Of a stretch of DNA of 64,000 nt, positions 17,828-26,868 are shown in pieces. The stretch's first letter is position 1; each line of letters opens with the position of its first letter. The notes below the pieces were generated by a model, which was not told the DNA's origin, made no database searches, and saw only the letters and a program-made list of their open reading frames with translations. Position numbers and translations under genes: made by a program. Source of the DNA: Hyphomicrobiales bacterium (GTDB lineage: Bacteria > Pseudomonadota > Alphaproteobacteria > Rhizobiales > Rhizobiaceae); the NCBI GenBank assembly GCA_900469445.1, contig UBXM01000004.1, positions 186,001 through 250,000 of the forward strand. The letters are read 5' to 3'.

Positions 17828-18271
17828 ATGATCATCAAAACTTACGCGAGATTATTCGTTCATTCTCTGGATGATGCGCTGCCTTTTCTCGAAACGCTAG
17901 TCGGTCGCCCTGCGGATCTCCGCTTCTGGTCGGACGACCCGAGATTGCTGCATTCGATCATCGGTGACAGCACCGAACCGCTTTCAGGCTCGGCCGAAGT
18001 GGAGCAAGCCGCAATCGGCGATTTCCTCGTCATCGCCGGCGACGAGGAGGCACTCGATCTGGCACGCAAAGCTGCTGGGCCGGTTATCGTAGATGACCTG
18101 CAGAAAACAACCGAGGAGCTGACCAAGGCTGGTGCGGTCGTGATTGTGCCCTCAACAATCGTCGAGACCGGCATGTTCAACTACCTTCGCCACCCTGACG
18201 GTGCTCTTGTAGAGTATGTCGAGTGGAAACCGGATCTTGTCTCGCGGATCATCGGTCGAATAGCTCTGTAA
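17828..18271 (+). CDS. VOC (glyoxalase/bleomycin resistance-like) family protein
   Basis: The 147-residue protein has the beta-alpha-beta-beta-beta repeats of the VOC fold. It begins KTYARLFVHSLDDALPFLETLVGR and ends GMFNYLRHPDGALVEYVEWKP, with the metal-ligand-like glutamate in the last strand. The middle contains GDFLVIAGDEEALDLARK. Substrate and metal are unknown. The divergent HxlR regulator suggests inducible expression in response to a small molecule. RBS AAGAGACTTTC is weak but close. Confidence 0.8.
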   Translation: MIIKTYARLFVHSLDDALPFLETLVGRPADLRFWSDDPRLLHSIIGDSTEPLSGSAEVEQAAIGDFLVIAGDEEALDLARKAAGPVIVDDLQKTTEELTKAGAVVIVPSTIVETGMFNYLRHPDGALVEYVEWKPDLVSRIIGRIAL

Positions 18272-18277
18272 AACCAT

Positions 18278-18298
18278 CCGGGTCGCGCGTCGACCCGG
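18278..18298. terminator. Hairpin between convergent VOC and AraC genes
   Basis: CCGGGTCG and CGACCCGG form an 8-bp stem with a 5-base loop in the 36-base gap between the two convergent stops. The position fits a shared bidirectional terminator, though U-tracts are weak. Confidence 0.5.
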
Positions 18299-18307
18299 CA
18301 CCCGCCC

Positions 18308-19306
18308 TCACCCGACCGCCGCCAATTCGACCATCTCATGGGCCGCCACCTCACCCTCGCCCTTGCCACGAAAATGGCTGGGCGGGTCGCCGATGATGCG
18401 TTTGAAGGCGCGGCTGAACGAGGCTTCGGCGTCGTAGCCGAGCTTTTCGGCGACGGTGGCCACCCGCATGCCGTCCTTCAGCCAGAGGCGAGCCTGGTGC
18501 ATTCTCACGAGCGCCACGTAACGCGCCGGGGTTTCGCCGACGACGCGGGCGAAACGTTCGGCAAAACCGGAGCGTGACGCCCCCATCAGCCGGGCGAGTT
18601 CGGCAACCGACCAGTCGCGATCCGGTTCCAGATGGATGGCGGCCAGCACCCGGCCGATTTCCGGATTGCGCACCGCGGCGATCCAGCCGCTGGTATTGCC
18701 GCAGCCGTGTTCGACCCAGGTGCGGATGATCGTCGCCGTCAGCACATCCGCCAGCCGCGCCAGAATGCCGCCGGCGCCGACCCTGTCCATCTCGACCTCG
18801 CGGGCCATCGCGTCCAAAAGATGCGGAATGGCGGGTTCGCTGGTCGCCAGATCGCTGGTCAGCATGGTTTCCGGCATGAGCTGCAGAAGCGGGTGCAGCT
18901 TGTCGATGTTGAAGCGCATCGAAGCCGTCAGCGCCACGGTGCCGCAACGAGCATCGGCGCTTTGCATGTCGAACACGCCCTGACAGACTTCCTTCTTGCC
19001 GTAACGACCGAATGGCAGGGGCTGGACATTGCGGGCACTCGCTATCACATGAGCGTCACCGCGCGGCAGTATGACAGCATCACCGGCATTCAGCCGAAGC
19101 CATTCGCCCGACGGGCTTTTAAGCAGCGCCGCACCGGACGAAATGAAATGAAAACGCGCCGCATCCTCGGCCGGAAAGGCCGTGGCCCAGGGTTCGGCCA
19201 GCCGGCAGCGGCCGTATTCGACGCCGTCCAGCCGCAGGCCCCGCAGCATTTCCGACAGGGGATCGGCCGCAGCCGACGATGAGATTTTGGACGATCTGTC
19301 AAGCAT
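18308..19306 (-). CDS. AraC-family regulator with N-terminal cupin domain
   Basis: The 332-residue protein has an N-terminal cupin-like sensor domain (about 15-190), with LRLNAGDAVILPRGDAHVIAS, typical of the AraC cupin_6 group. A C-terminal double helix-turn-helix follows (about 225-320), with WSVAELARLMGASRSGFAERFARVVGETPARYVALVRMHQARLWLKDG and VAEKLGYDAEASFSRAFKRIIGDPPSHFR. The start at 19306 (MLDRSS) fits the family; a longer start exists. It is divergent from the MFS transporter with 83 bases between, so it very likely controls that transporter. Confidence 0.9.
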   Translation of the reverse strand: MLDRSSKISSSAAADPLSEMLRGLRLDGVEYGRCRLAEPWATAFPAEDAARFHFISSGAALLKSPSGEWLRLNAGDAVILPRGDAHVIASARNVQPLPFGRYGKKEVCQGVFDMQSADARCGTVALTASMRFNIDKLHPLLQLMPETMLTSDLATSEPAIPHLLDAMAREVEMDRVGAGGILARLADVLTATIIRTWVEHGCGNTSGWIAAVRNPEIGRVLAAIHLEPDRDWSVAELARLMGASRSGFAERFARVVGETPARYVALVRMHQARLWLKDGMRVATVAEKLGYDAEASFSRAFKRIIGDPPSHFRGKGEGEVAAHEMVELAAVG

Positions 19307-19389
19307 ATCGGATTTTCTAGCATGGAAACGCCAGTCCGTCACGCCTATTCCTGACGAAAGCCAAATCGGCTGCAAATCAGGAGAATCTC

Positions 19390-20595
19390 ATGCACGGCAC
19401 CCACCTACCATCTGACGATGCAGCGCGAACGGAGCATGATGTCGCACGCTGGGACGCGGTCACCTCGCTGACGCTCGGCGTCTTCGGCCTCGTCACTGCT
19501 GAATTCCTTCCCGTCAGCCTGCTGACCCCATTATCCGCCGATCTCAGCGTCGGCACCGGCGTCGCCGGCCAGTCGATCACCACGACCGCCGTGATCGCCG
19601 CCATCGCCGGCCCCGGCATCGTGATCGGCACCCGCAAGATCGATCGGCGCTGGACGGTTCTGGCGCTGACCACGCTTTTGATCATTTCAAGCCTCATCGC
19701 CGCTTTGGCCAATAATATCTACACGGTCTTCTTCGCCCGCATCCTGCTCGGCATCGGACTCGGCGGTTTCTGGGCCATGTCGGGAGCGCTCGCCATGCGT
19801 CTCGTACCGCCACCGCTGATGCCGCGCGCCATGGCGATCATCATGGCCGGCGTCTCGCTCGCCACCGTCTGCGCCGCCCCGCTCGGCGCCTGGATCGGCG
19901 ACACGCTCGGCTGGCGCGCAGCTTTCTTTCTTTCCGCCGGCGTCGGTGCCGTCGCGCTCGCGGTACAGACCTTCACCCTGCCCGCCCTGCCGCCGACGGG
20001 TCATGCCGGCCTCGGCACGCTTGCCGCCGTCATGCGGCGCCCGGCGATCCGCACCGGCCTTCTGACCATCCTGCTTTTCGTTGCGGGCCATTTTGCCGGC
20101 TTTACCTATATCCGCCCGTTCCTGGAGCGGGTACCGCAGCTTGACGTCGAAACCATCTCGCTGATCCTGCTCGCCTATGGTGTCGGCGGCTTTGTCGGCA
20201 ACATGCTCGGCGGCGCGGTGTCGGAACGCAGCCCGCGGCTTTCGATCATGCTGTTCACCAGCCTCGTTGCCGCATCCGCCGTGGTGCTTGCCGTCGGCGG
20301 CGCGTCGCTTATCGTTGCCGCAACCGCCATCACTCTCTGGGGCCTTGCCTTTGGCGGCTTCCCGGTCAGCGTCCAGAGCTTCATCGCCCGCAATGCGCCG
20401 GATGAAGCCGAAAGCGCCGGTTCGCTGGTGGTCACCACCTTCCAGGTCGCGATATCGAGCGGCGCGGTTCTCGGCGGCATCCTGATCGAAACCCAGGGCC
20501 CGGTTGCCGTCATCCTGTTCCTCGCCGCCGCCAGCCTGCTGGCCGCCTCGGTAATGGCCGCCCGCGGCGAACGCCGCCAGCTGTCGCTCGGATAA
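19390..20595 (+). CDS. MFS drug/nucleoside efflux transporter (DHA1, sugar/purine efflux type)
   Basis: The 401-residue inner-membrane protein has 12 predicted helices. It shows the motif-A-like RKIDRRW loop after helix 2, LLGIGLGGFWAMSGALAMRLVP and LATVCAAPLGAWIGDTLGWRAAFFL. These runs resemble NepI/YdhP/AraJ-type exporters. It exports an unknown compound by proton antiport. The divergent AraC gene is its probable regulator. RBS GGAGAATCTC stands before the ATG. A strong terminator follows 65 bases after the stop. Confidence 0.88.
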   Translation: MHGTHLPSDDAARTEHDVARWDAVTSLTLGVFGLVTAEFLPVSLLTPLSADLSVGTGVAGQSITTTAVIAAIAGPGIVIGTRKIDRRWTVLALTTLLIISSLIAALANNIYTVFFARILLGIGLGGFWAMSGALAMRLVPPPLMPRAMAIIMAGVSLATVCAAPLGAWIGDTLGWRAAFFLSAGVGAVALAVQTFTLPALPPTGHAGLGTLAAVMRRPAIRTGLLTILLFVAGHFAGFTYIRPFLERVPQLDVETISLILLAYGVGGFVGNMLGGAVSERSPRLSIMLFTSLVAASAVVLAVGGASLIVAATAITLWGLAFGGFPVSVQSFIARNAPDEAESAGSLVVTTFQVAISSGAVLGGILIETQGPVAVILFLAAASLLAASVMAARGERRQLSLG

Positions 20596-20896
20596 AACGA
20601 CCCCGGCGCAAGTCATTCCCTCCGACTTCGCCTCGTCTATTCATGATTTTTTCTAAAAAACCTCCCGAAACCAGCATGTTTCGGGAGGTTTTATTTTATT
20701 AAAAGACGATATACTTACAGTCACATAAAAGTGAAAACAGAACATTCAATATAAAATTCAACCAACAATAAATATTCCGATTATGGAATTTACCTTCTCG
20801 AACGAGATAAATTCAATTTCTGTTGACTTTATTTCAACTTAAAATTTTAAATACAAATAGACAGGCAATCATGTTTCTCAAGTAACGATACCCATC
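20596..20896. other. AT-rich intergenic stretch after the MFS gene
   Basis: This 301-base gap holds the MFS terminator and then about 200 bases of strikingly AT-rich DNA (20690-20880) with long A/T runs, unlike the surrounding high-GC sequence. I see no gene, tRNA or repeat. It probably contains the promoter of the CelD-like gene, perhaps with UP-element or nucleoid-protein binding character, but no single -35/-10 pair is clear. Confidence 0.6.
20661..20694 (+). terminator. Strong Rho-independent terminator after the MFS gene
   Basis: An 11-bp perfect stem, CCTCCCGAAAC / GTTTCGGGAGG, with the loop CAGCAT is preceded by six A and followed by TTTTATTTTATT. This is a textbook intrinsic terminator for the plus strand; the A-run on the other side would allow some activity on the minus strand too. 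Confidence 0.92.
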
Positions 20897-22099
20897 ATGG
20901 GGGAGTTTATGCTGCGTCCAGCTCTTGTAGATGGCGTGGATTCTTTCGCGCGGCTTGAAACCGCCTGGAACGAACTCGCGCGGTCCGTTGTAACCTGCCA
21001 CTACACGCAAACATTCGAATGGGCCCGACTGGGTTTCGAGACGCGGGATGCAGCCAAAGGCGATCGGTTGATATGCGCAACCGTGTGGTCGGGCGAACGG
21101 CTCGTGGCGGTATGGGCCTTCCAGCGGAACCGGCTCGGGCTTGCAACACGGCTTGAACCGCTGGGCTGCGGCATGCACGAGGAATATGGAGAGCCTCTCA
21201 TCGCGCAGGATGTCGACGCGGTCAGCGTCTGCCGGGCGCTGATGCGGCTCCTGCGCCCGATGGCGGATATTATCGACGTCCCGTTCGTGCGCGAGAACGA
21301 CCCTATCCAGAGGGAACTGGTCAAGACCGGAAGCTTCCACATTCCCGTGCCGCTGGATGCCTTCGCGCTTAATATGCGCGGCGCGGAAAGCTTCGATGTT
21401 CTGCTGCAGACCTATTCCGCAAATTTTCGCGCCAACCTGAAGCAGAAACGCAAGAGGCTGCAGAAACTCGGAACACTGCGTTTCGAACTGCCGGAAGATT
21501 ATGACAGCTGCGCCAGTACGATCGACTGGGTGATCGAGGAAAAGCGACGCTGGCTGCTGCGTCAGGACAAACAGTGCCCCTGGCTCCCCAAGGACGAGGT
21601 CGCAAGGTTCTTCCGCACCGCGTCGACACGGCAGAGCGAATTCGGGCGTGTCGGCTTCTTCCGTCTGACGCTGGACGGCAAGCCGGTTGCGGCTTTCCTC
21701 GCCACCATCGACCGCGCCCGCGTCGAAATGCTGACGACCAGTTTCGAGCCCGAATACGGACGATTTTCTCCGGGCATGCTGATCATCGAGGATGTGGCCC
21801 GCTGGTGTTTCGAGCGCGGCCTGGATTTCGACATGCGCGTCCTGCACATGGACTACAAGGAGCGCTGGGCCAATGTCGTGACCTCGCGGATCAAGTACCG
21901 CGTTCCGCTGACCTGGAAGGGCGCATGCGTGTTGCTGCCCGAATATCTGTCCTTGTGCCTGCGCCGCATAGCGCGCGGCGCGACCAATACCGAACAGCGG
22001 GCAGCCCTGCGACGCATGCTGAAATGGCGCCCGACGCTGAAAGGCCGCGACCGCCAGCCCGCCGGTCAAATCGGGTTGCCAACGACCCAGGAGGAGTAG
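20897..22099 (+). CDS. CelD/BcsL-type GNAT acetyltransferase
   Basis: The 400-residue protein belongs to the CelD group of GNAT-fold proteins (Acetyltransf_6), linked in rhizobia to cellulose or polysaccharide acylation. It has an N-terminal partial GNAT half (FARLETAWNELA...HYTQTFEWARLGFE). The C-terminal active half contains FRANLKQKRKRL, IDWVIEEKRRWLLRQ, FFRLTLDGKPVAAFLATI and FSPGMLIIEDVARWCFERGLDFDMRVLHMDYKERW. Other cellulose genes are absent nearby, so the acceptor is unknown. It has its own AT-rich promoter region and is convergent with the ABC-2 exporter. Confidence 0.8.
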   Translation: MGEFMLRPALVDGVDSFARLETAWNELARSVVTCHYTQTFEWARLGFETRDAAKGDRLICATVWSGERLVAVWAFQRNRLGLATRLEPLGCGMHEEYGEPLIAQDVDAVSVCRALMRLLRPMADIIDVPFVRENDPIQRELVKTGSFHIPVPLDAFALNMRGAESFDVLLQTYSANFRANLKQKRKRLQKLGTLRFELPEDYDSCASTIDWVIEEKRRWLLRQDKQCPWLPKDEVARFFRTASTRQSEFGRVGFFRLTLDGKPVAAFLATIDRARVEMLTTSFEPEYGRFSPGMLIIEDVARWCFERGLDFDMRVLHMDYKERWANVVTSRIKYRVPLTWKGACVLLPEYLSLCLRRIARGATNTEQRAALRRMLKWRPTLKGRDRQPAGQIGLPTTQEE

Positions 22100-22108
22100 G
22101 CGCTTGCC

Positions 22109-22870
22109 TCAGCTGCGCAGCCGGTATCCGGTCTTGAACATCCAGCCGATCACCGAAAGGCACAGCGCCAGGAACACGCCGATCATCACGAGGCTGATTA
22201 CCGGATTGACGTCGGCAATCTCGTAAAAACTCCAGCGGAAACCGCTGACGAGATAAAGAACCGGGTTGAGGTGGCTCACCGCCTGCCAGAAGGGCGGCAG
22301 CATGTCGATCGAATAGAAACTGCCGCCGAGGAAGGTCAAGGGCGGCACAACGAGCATCGGCACGATGTTCAGCTGTTCGAAATTCTTCGCCCAGACACCG
22401 ATGATGAAGCCGAACAGGCTGAAGGTGATGGCCGTCAGCACCAGAAACAGCACCATCATGAACGGATGGGCGATGCGGATATCGACGAAGAAGGATGCGG
22501 TGGCAAGGATGATCAGGCCGATGATCAGCCCTTTCGTCGCCGCCGCGCCGACATAACCGATCAAGATTTCCGCCATGGCGACGGGTGCCGAGAGGATCTC
22601 GTAGATCGTGCCGGTGAATTTCGGGAAATAGATGCCGATCGAACCATTGGCCACGCATTGCGTCAAAAGCGTCAGCATGATCAGGCCGGGGGTGATGAAC
22701 GACCCGTAGGACACGCCTTCGATCGACTGGATGCGCGAGCCGATCGCCGTGCCGAAAACGATGAAATAGAGCGAGGTGGTGATGACCGGCGAGATGACGC
22801 TCTGCATCAACGTGCGGCGCATGCGCGCCATCTCGAAACCGTAGATGGATTTGATCGCTTCGAAATTCAT
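22109..22870 (-). CDS. ABC-2 type exporter, permease
   Basis: The 253-residue protein has six membrane helices and the ABC-2 permease signature. Seen are [24 protein letters not shown] at the start, [36 protein letters not shown] in the middle, and the late [34 protein letters not shown] block. It exports an unknown substrate with the ATPase encoded upstream. Its ATG overlaps the ATPase stop by 4 bases (ATGA). It resembles the YadH/NodJ kind of permease; the context gives no substrate. Confidence 0.92.
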   Translation of the reverse strand: MNFEAIKSIYGFEMARMRRTLMQSVISPVITTSLYFIVFGTAIGSRIQSIEGVSYGSFITPGLIMLTLLTQCVANGSIGIYFPKFTGTIYEILSAPVAMAEILIGYVGAAATKGLIIGLIILATASFFVDIRIAHPFMMVLFLVLTAITFSLFGFIIGVWAKNFEQLNIVPMLVVPPLTFLGGSFYSIDMLPPFWQAVSHLNPVLYLVSGFRWSFYEIADVNPVISLVMIGVFLALCLSVIGWMFKTGYRLRS

Positions 22871-23793
22871 GCCTTTTCCTCCACCAGAGCGACAAAAATG
22901 TCCTCCAGCGAGCTTTGCCTTGTCGAGAGGTCCCTGAAGTGAATGCCGGCGGCCGTCAGCGCCGACAAAAGCGAGGCGATGCTGTCCTGGCTTTCCTCAT
23001 GGCTGTATTCATGCACGAGAGACATGCCGTCCTCGGCAAGCGAAAGCTCGAAGGCTGCGAGGCCTGGCGGTATCATCTCCAGCTTCTCGGTCAGTTCCAG
23101 CTTCAGCTGCTTGCGGCCGAACTGTTTCATCAATGCGGTCTTTTCCTGCAGCAGAAGAAGCTGCCCGCCGTTGACGACCCCTACCCGGTCGGCGATTTCC
23201 TCCGCCTCCTCGATGTAATGGGTGGTCAGGATGATCGTCACACCCTCTTCGCGCAACCGTTTCACCACTTCCCACATGTCGCGGCGCAGGCTGACATCGA
23301 CGCCGGCCGTCGGCTCGTCGAGAAACAGCACTTCCGGCTCGTGGCTCAGCGCCTTGGCGATCAGCACGCGCCGTTTCATGCCGCCGGACAGCTCGCGCAG
23401 CATGTTGTCCTTCTTCTTCCACAAGGACAGTTCGCGCAAAATCTTTTCGATCAGCGCCGGGTTCGGCTTCTTGCCGTAGACGCCGCGGGAAAAGCTCACC
23501 GTGTTCCAGACAGTTTCGAACTGGTCCGTCGTCAGCTCCTGCGGCACCAGCCCGATCAGCGAGCGGGTGCGGCGGAAATCCTTCACGACATCATGGCCAT
23601 CGACCAGAACCTTGCCGCCGGTCGGGTTGACGATGCCGCAGATGATCGAGATCAGCGTCGTCTTGCCCGCACCATTCGGGCCGAGCAGCGCCAGGATTTC
23701 ACCGCGCTCGATATCGAGATCGATGCCCTTGAGGGCCTCGAACCCATTGCTATAGGTCTTGGTCAGCTGCTGTACGGAGATAATGGGAGGCAT
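22867..23793 (-). CDS. ABC-2 type exporter, ATP-binding protein
   Basis: The 308-residue ATPase has Walker [10 protein letters not shown] (about 38-46), the Q-loop in [16 protein letters not shown], the signature [15 protein letters not shown], Walker [13 protein letters not shown] and the H-loop [12 protein letters not shown]. These are the hallmarks of the CcmA/DRA family; YadG is a close type. It energises the permease that follows and is translationally coupled to it. The C-terminal 80 residues form the usual variable domain. The ATG at 23793 starts [14 protein letters not shown]. Confidence 0.93.
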   Translation of the reverse strand: MPPIISVQQLTKTYSNGFEALKGIDLDIERGEILALLGPNGAGKTTLISIICGIVNPTGGKVLVDGHDVVKDFRRTRSLIGLVPQELTTDQFETVWNTVSFSRGVYGKKPNPALIEKILRELSLWKKKDNMLRELSGGMKRRVLIAKALSHEPEVLFLDEPTAGVDVSLRRDMWEVVKRLREEGVTIILTTHYIEEAEEIADRVGVVNGGQLLLLQEKTALMKQFGRKQLKLELTEKLEMIPPGLAAFELSLAEDGMSLVHEYSHEESQDSIASLLSALTAAGIHFRDLSTRQSSLEDIFVALVEEKA

Positions 23794-23964
23794 GGGAACC
23801 GCATTTGCGTTGAACGATGTTCCGGAGCAGATGTTTTCCAGAGATGCCGCAATATAGGGGCGCCATCCCGCTAATCTATCCCCTTATGGAAGAATATTGC
23901 GTTCCGAAATCCGGCCCAATGAGGCTTCCGGCTCCCGTCCAGAAGAGGCGGGATAGAACCCTAA

Positions 23965-24699
23965 CTAGCCGTTTTTGCTTCCCGTCGCAGATGCATCACC
24001 CTCAGTCTGCGCCAGCGGCCCGTGCAGACGCCTTGACCAGTCTTCGACGCGACCGCTTTCCAGACGGCGTGTGGCATAGGTTCGCCAGCCCGAAGCCAAG
24101 CGCTCCAGCCCCGCGATGGCGGACAGTTCGGCTCTGTCGAGCGTGTTGACATAGAACGCCCGCCAGATCCGCGAGATGGTCCAATCGGGCGACGGACGGT
24201 CCAGCAGTTCCAGATGATCTCCGGGGCTTACGGTACCGGTTTCCATCACCCGGTAATACCATCCGGTCCGCCCGCTTTCCTGCACGTCACGCGCCATCGT
24301 CCTGCAGGCGAAACGCTCGTTCAGCCTCCAGCACGGCTGCCGTCCCTGACTGACCTCGACCACGGCGGAGCCCAGCCGGAAAACATCGCCGATCGCCATA
24401 TCGGCCTCGGTCAGGCCGATGGTGGCGATATTTTCACCGAACGCGCCCGGCGATGAAAGCCGGGCATGCTCCCCCATCGCGTTTCTCCATTCGGCATAAT
24501 GTTCGAACGGATAGTGGTGTACCGCCTTTTCGGGACCGCCATGTTTTGCCGTATCGCCCTGCATGTCGCCAACGAAGCCGGTCTCGGTCAGCTTCAGGGC
24601 ACCGGCTGCCTCGGACTTGTCGATGCCGCTCGGCACGGCGCGAGGGCCAAGCGGCGCCAGTCCCCCGATGCGCAGGCTCAGGATCGGTAGGCGTGTCAT
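23965..24699 (-). CDS. MOSC-domain protein with C-terminal 3-alpha domain (YiiM-like)
   Basis: The 244-residue protein has a MOSC domain (about 40-160): GFVGDMQGDTAKHGGPEKAVHHYPFEHYAEW, then GAFGENIATIGL, GDVFRLGSAVVEVSQGRQPCWRL with the conserved cysteine C123, and GWYYRVMETGTVSPGD. A C-terminal helical 3-alpha domain follows. MOSC proteins carry sulfur or bind molybdenum cofactor; YiiM helps reduce N-hydroxylated compounds. The start at 24699 has GGAGGGGCGAGG upstream. It lies 81 bases downstream of the redoxin gene and may belong to the same MarR-controlled cluster, which would fit a sulfur theme (inference). Confidence 0.88.
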   Translation of the reverse strand: MTRLPILSLRIGGLAPLGPRAVPSGIDKSEAAGALKLTETGFVGDMQGDTAKHGGPEKAVHHYPFEHYAEWRNAMGEHARLSSPGAFGENIATIGLTEADMAIGDVFRLGSAVVEVSQGRQPCWRLNERFACRTMARDVQESGRTGWYYRVMETGTVSPGDHLELLDRPSPDWTISRIWRAFYVNTLDRAELSAIAGLERLASGWRTYATRRLESGRVEDWSRRLHGPLAQTEGDASATGSKNG

Positions 24700-24780
24700 C
24701 CTCGCCCCTCCGATCCGGCGGACAGGACCGCAAACCGTGACGGCCACACTCTAACGAACTGGACCAAACCTTTGCCCATG

Positions 24781-25389
24781 TCAGCTCCCGGTTTTCGAGG
24801 AGGCGGATATCTCACAGCGGCCGTCAGCGCAATCTCCACCATTTTCGGTGGTGTCGGCACGCACAGGAACGGCAGTTGCCAGCGCCATGGCTATGCGTGC
24901 TCCCAGCGCGAGATCGTCCTCGACACCGAATGCATGATGGAGGATCGCGCCGTCGCGGCCGATGAGAATGGAGGAAGGCGTACCACGCATGCCGAACCGC
25001 CGCATCGTCACGGGAATGTCCGAGCTTCCATCAGCGAGATCAACCGCAACCGGCGAGGAAATCCGATATTCGTGCAGGAATGCCTGCAGCGTTACCGGCG
25101 TCATCGCCGCGTGATGCTCGAAAACGGTGTGGATGCCGATGACCTGCAGGTCGGTATTTCCAAACACGCGTTCCAGGCGTTTGACCTGCGGCAGAGCATC
25201 GGAGATGCAGCCGGGGCAGAGCAGCTGGAAACTGTGAAGAAAGACCGGGCGGCCCCGCAAGCCTTCGAGTGTCAGCGGTTTCTGTGTGTTGAACCACTGG
25301 CTGACCGCCAGTTCCGGTGCCAGCGGTGGCCGCGATTTGCCGTCGGCAGATGTTGCGTTTTCAGTGTCAAAGGGGCTAATCCTGCCCAT
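24781..25389 (-). CDS. Thioredoxin-fold redoxin (peroxiredoxin/TlpA-like) with CPGC motif
   Basis: The 202-residue protein has no signal peptide. It shows a thioredoxin fold with the active site LLCPGCISDALPQV (C58 and C61), a C-P-G-C pair at the place of CxxC. A cis-proline block follows, FGMRGTPSSILIGRDGAI. A C-terminal cysteine pair (C187 and C192, CADGRC) could act as a second redox site or metal site. It resembles AhpC/TSA-type or TlpA-type redoxins of unknown substrate. Its leader shares a motif with that of the exported-protein gene upstream, and it lies 75 bases after it, so the two are co-transcribed. Confidence 0.82.
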   Translation of the reverse strand: MGRISPFDTENATSADGKSRPPLAPELAVSQWFNTQKPLTLEGLRGRPVFLHSFQLLCPGCISDALPQVKRLERVFGNTDLQVIGIHTVFEHHAAMTPVTLQAFLHEYRISSPVAVDLADGSSDIPVTMRRFGMRGTPSSILIGRDGAILHHAFGVEDDLALGARIAMALATAVPVRADTTENGGDCADGRCEISASSKTGS

Positions 25390-25397
25390 GTTCTTGC

Positions 25398-25417
25398 TCT
25401 CTATTTACCTGGAGGGA
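25398..25417 (-). promoter_or_regulatory. Leader motif upstream of the redoxin gene
   Basis: Read in the gene direction this stretch is CCCTCCAGGTAAATAGAGAG, ending 8 bases before the ATG of the redoxin gene. A nearly identical sequence stands upstream of the next gene of the operon (26197-26217). It may be a conserved ribosome-binding leader or a binding site for an RNA or protein regulator. Confidence 0.4.
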
Positions 25418-25464
25418 AGAATAAGCCGGTTCGTCGATGGCAGTCGACGAACCGGCGCGACAGA

Positions 25465-26184
25465 TCACTTGGCCGGTTCGACCTTGCCCGGCAGGCTGAG
25501 ATTGCCGGACGCGACCTTGAAGACATCGCTGACGCACAGAAGCGGCGCATGCAGGTTGCCATTGACTTTGAGCCCGGCCGTCACGCCATCAAAGGATACG
25601 CCCTTGATGCCATCGATCAGCGAAAGCGGAATTTCGACATCGACCGTATCGCCGGTGAATGTCGTCGGATATTCCGGGCTGTCGATCAAAAGCGGCACGG
25701 CCGGCCAGGTCGGTGGAACCTTGGGCTTCTGATCCTTGGGAATATCTACGACCTTGAGACCGGCGCCGCAGGCCTCGTCCTTTGTCAGCACCACCCAGTG
25801 CGGATGCCATTTGTGACGATTTTTGCCGCCATAGGCCGCATCGTCGAAATCGGGGTGGAAGGTGACGGCGAGCGCCACGATGCCCTGCTTCTTCTCGAAA
25901 CCGATATCGCCGCTGTCGAGGCTGGTCGGCCATACATAGGCATAGACGCTGGAACCCTCGAACTTGCCGGTCGCATCCGGCTTGTCCTTGCCGGCCTCGC
26001 CACGCACCCGCGTGCTGAAAATGGCCTTATCACCGGTCGTGGTGATTTTTGTCTCGATGATGTCGAGCGAGGCCTGCACGGCCTGGTTGGGTTCGGCCTT
26101 CACCGAATGGGCGCTTGCCGGAACATGGCACAACAAGGCCGTTCCGGCAGCGACGAGCGTGCCGGTCAGAAATTCGCGAAACAT
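25465..26184 (-). CDS. Exported protein of unknown function
   Basis: The 239-residue protein has a Sec signal peptide (about 1-25, VAAGTALLCHVPASAHS), so it is periplasmic. The mature part is rich in beta-strand pattern with VQASLDIIETKITTTGDKAIFSTRVRGEAG and KWHPHWVVLTKDEACGAGL, where two histidines and a cysteine are clustered. It ends in paired strands around LKVNGNLHAPLLCVSDVFKVA. I do not recognise the family. It sits between the MarR regulator and the redoxin on the same strand and shares a leader motif with the redoxin gene, so it is probably a partner in an oxidative or sulfur stress response (inference). Confidence 0.75.
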   Translation of the reverse strand: MFREFLTGTLVAAGTALLCHVPASAHSVKAEPNQAVQASLDIIETKITTTGDKAIFSTRVRGEAGKDKPDATGKFEGSSVYAYVWPTSLDSGDIGFEKKQGIVALAVTFHPDFDDAAYGGKNRHKWHPHWVVLTKDEACGAGLKVVDIPKDQKPKVPPTWPAVPLLIDSPEYPTTFTGDTVDVEIPLSLIDGIKGVSFDGVTAGLKVNGNLHAPLLCVSDVFKVASGNLSLPGKVEPAK

Positions 26185-26196
26185 GTGGTTTTCCTT

Positions 26197-26217
26197 TCTC
26201 TGTTTTACCTGGAGGGG
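26197..26217 (-). promoter_or_regulatory. Leader motif upstream of the exported-protein gene
   Basis: In the gene direction this is CCCCTCCAGGTAAAACAGAGA, followed by AAGGAAAACC and the ATG at 26184. The CCTCCAGGTAAA core repeats the motif found before the redoxin gene. It lies 6 bases after the marR stop, so it is within the operon transcript. Confidence 0.4.
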
Positions 26218-26223
26218 TTTGGG

Positions 26224-26865
26224 TTATCCCGCTTTGAACGCTTCCCAGGTGGCAGCCCGGAAAGAGGGATCGGCTTGTTCGTGATCGCGGCAATCGACGC
26301 GGAGATCCCGCTGGCCGAACGACGCATTGACGAAATGACAGTGATGGGGGTGCTCGCCGTCCGAATGAACGAAGGGCGCGAAATGCCTGCAGCTGACGCA
26401 CATCCTTTGAACCGGGATTGCGTTTTTCTCCTGCAGATGGCGGATCATCTTGACGAAAACGACCAGCAGCTCCTGCTGTTCGTCATCGTCAAGACTGGCG
26501 ACCGCCTCCTGCGTAAAACTGTCGGATGCACTTTGCCGAAGGACTGCGACGCCTTCGGCGCTCAGATGAACATTGACGGATCGTCCGTCGGCCATGCCAG
26601 CGCGTTTCTCGACATGGCCCTTCTTTTCCAAGGCATTGATCGAGTCCGTGGCAGAAGGCTGCGAAACACCGAGATGCGCGGCAATCTCCTTTACCGAAAG
26701 CCCATCCGGTCTTGCTTGCAGCAGATCAAGGATGGCAAGCTGGGTCGGATTGAGACCGACAGCCTTCGCCCTGCCCCACTCATCGGCGCGCAGGACCGTC
26801 GCCAGCCGCGAAAGCCCTTCGCGGATCCTGTAATTCGTCGAACGTGGCTGCTTCGGTGTTTCCAT
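26224..26865 (-). CDS. MarR-family regulator with C-terminal Cys/His cluster
   Basis: The 213-residue protein has a MarR winged helix (about 15-145): LNPTQLAILDLLQARPDGLSVKEIAAHLGVSQPSATDSINALEKKGHVEKR and the wing MADGRSVNVHLS. It is longer than usual (about 145) because of a C-terminal module with C156-x2-C159-x-H161, then H-P-H-H-C176-H-F-V, and C192-x2-H195. The module looks metal-binding or thiol-reactive. The regulator probably senses an oxidant, a reactive sulfur species or a metal and represses its own operon. A 31-bp perfect palindrome lies 3 bases upstream of the ATG, and no ribosome site is present, so the mRNA may be leaderless. Confidence 0.88.
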   Translation of the reverse strand: METPKQPRSTNYRIREGLSRLATVLRADEWGRAKAVGLNPTQLAILDLLQARPDGLSVKEIAAHLGVSQPSATDSINALEKKGHVEKRAGMADGRSVNVHLSAEGVAVLRQSASDSFTQEAVASLDDDEQQELLVVFVKMIRHLQEKNAIPVQRMCVSCRHFAPFVHSDGEHPHHCHFVNASFGQRDLRVDCRDHEQADPSFRAATWEAFKAG

Positions 26866-26868
26866 GAC

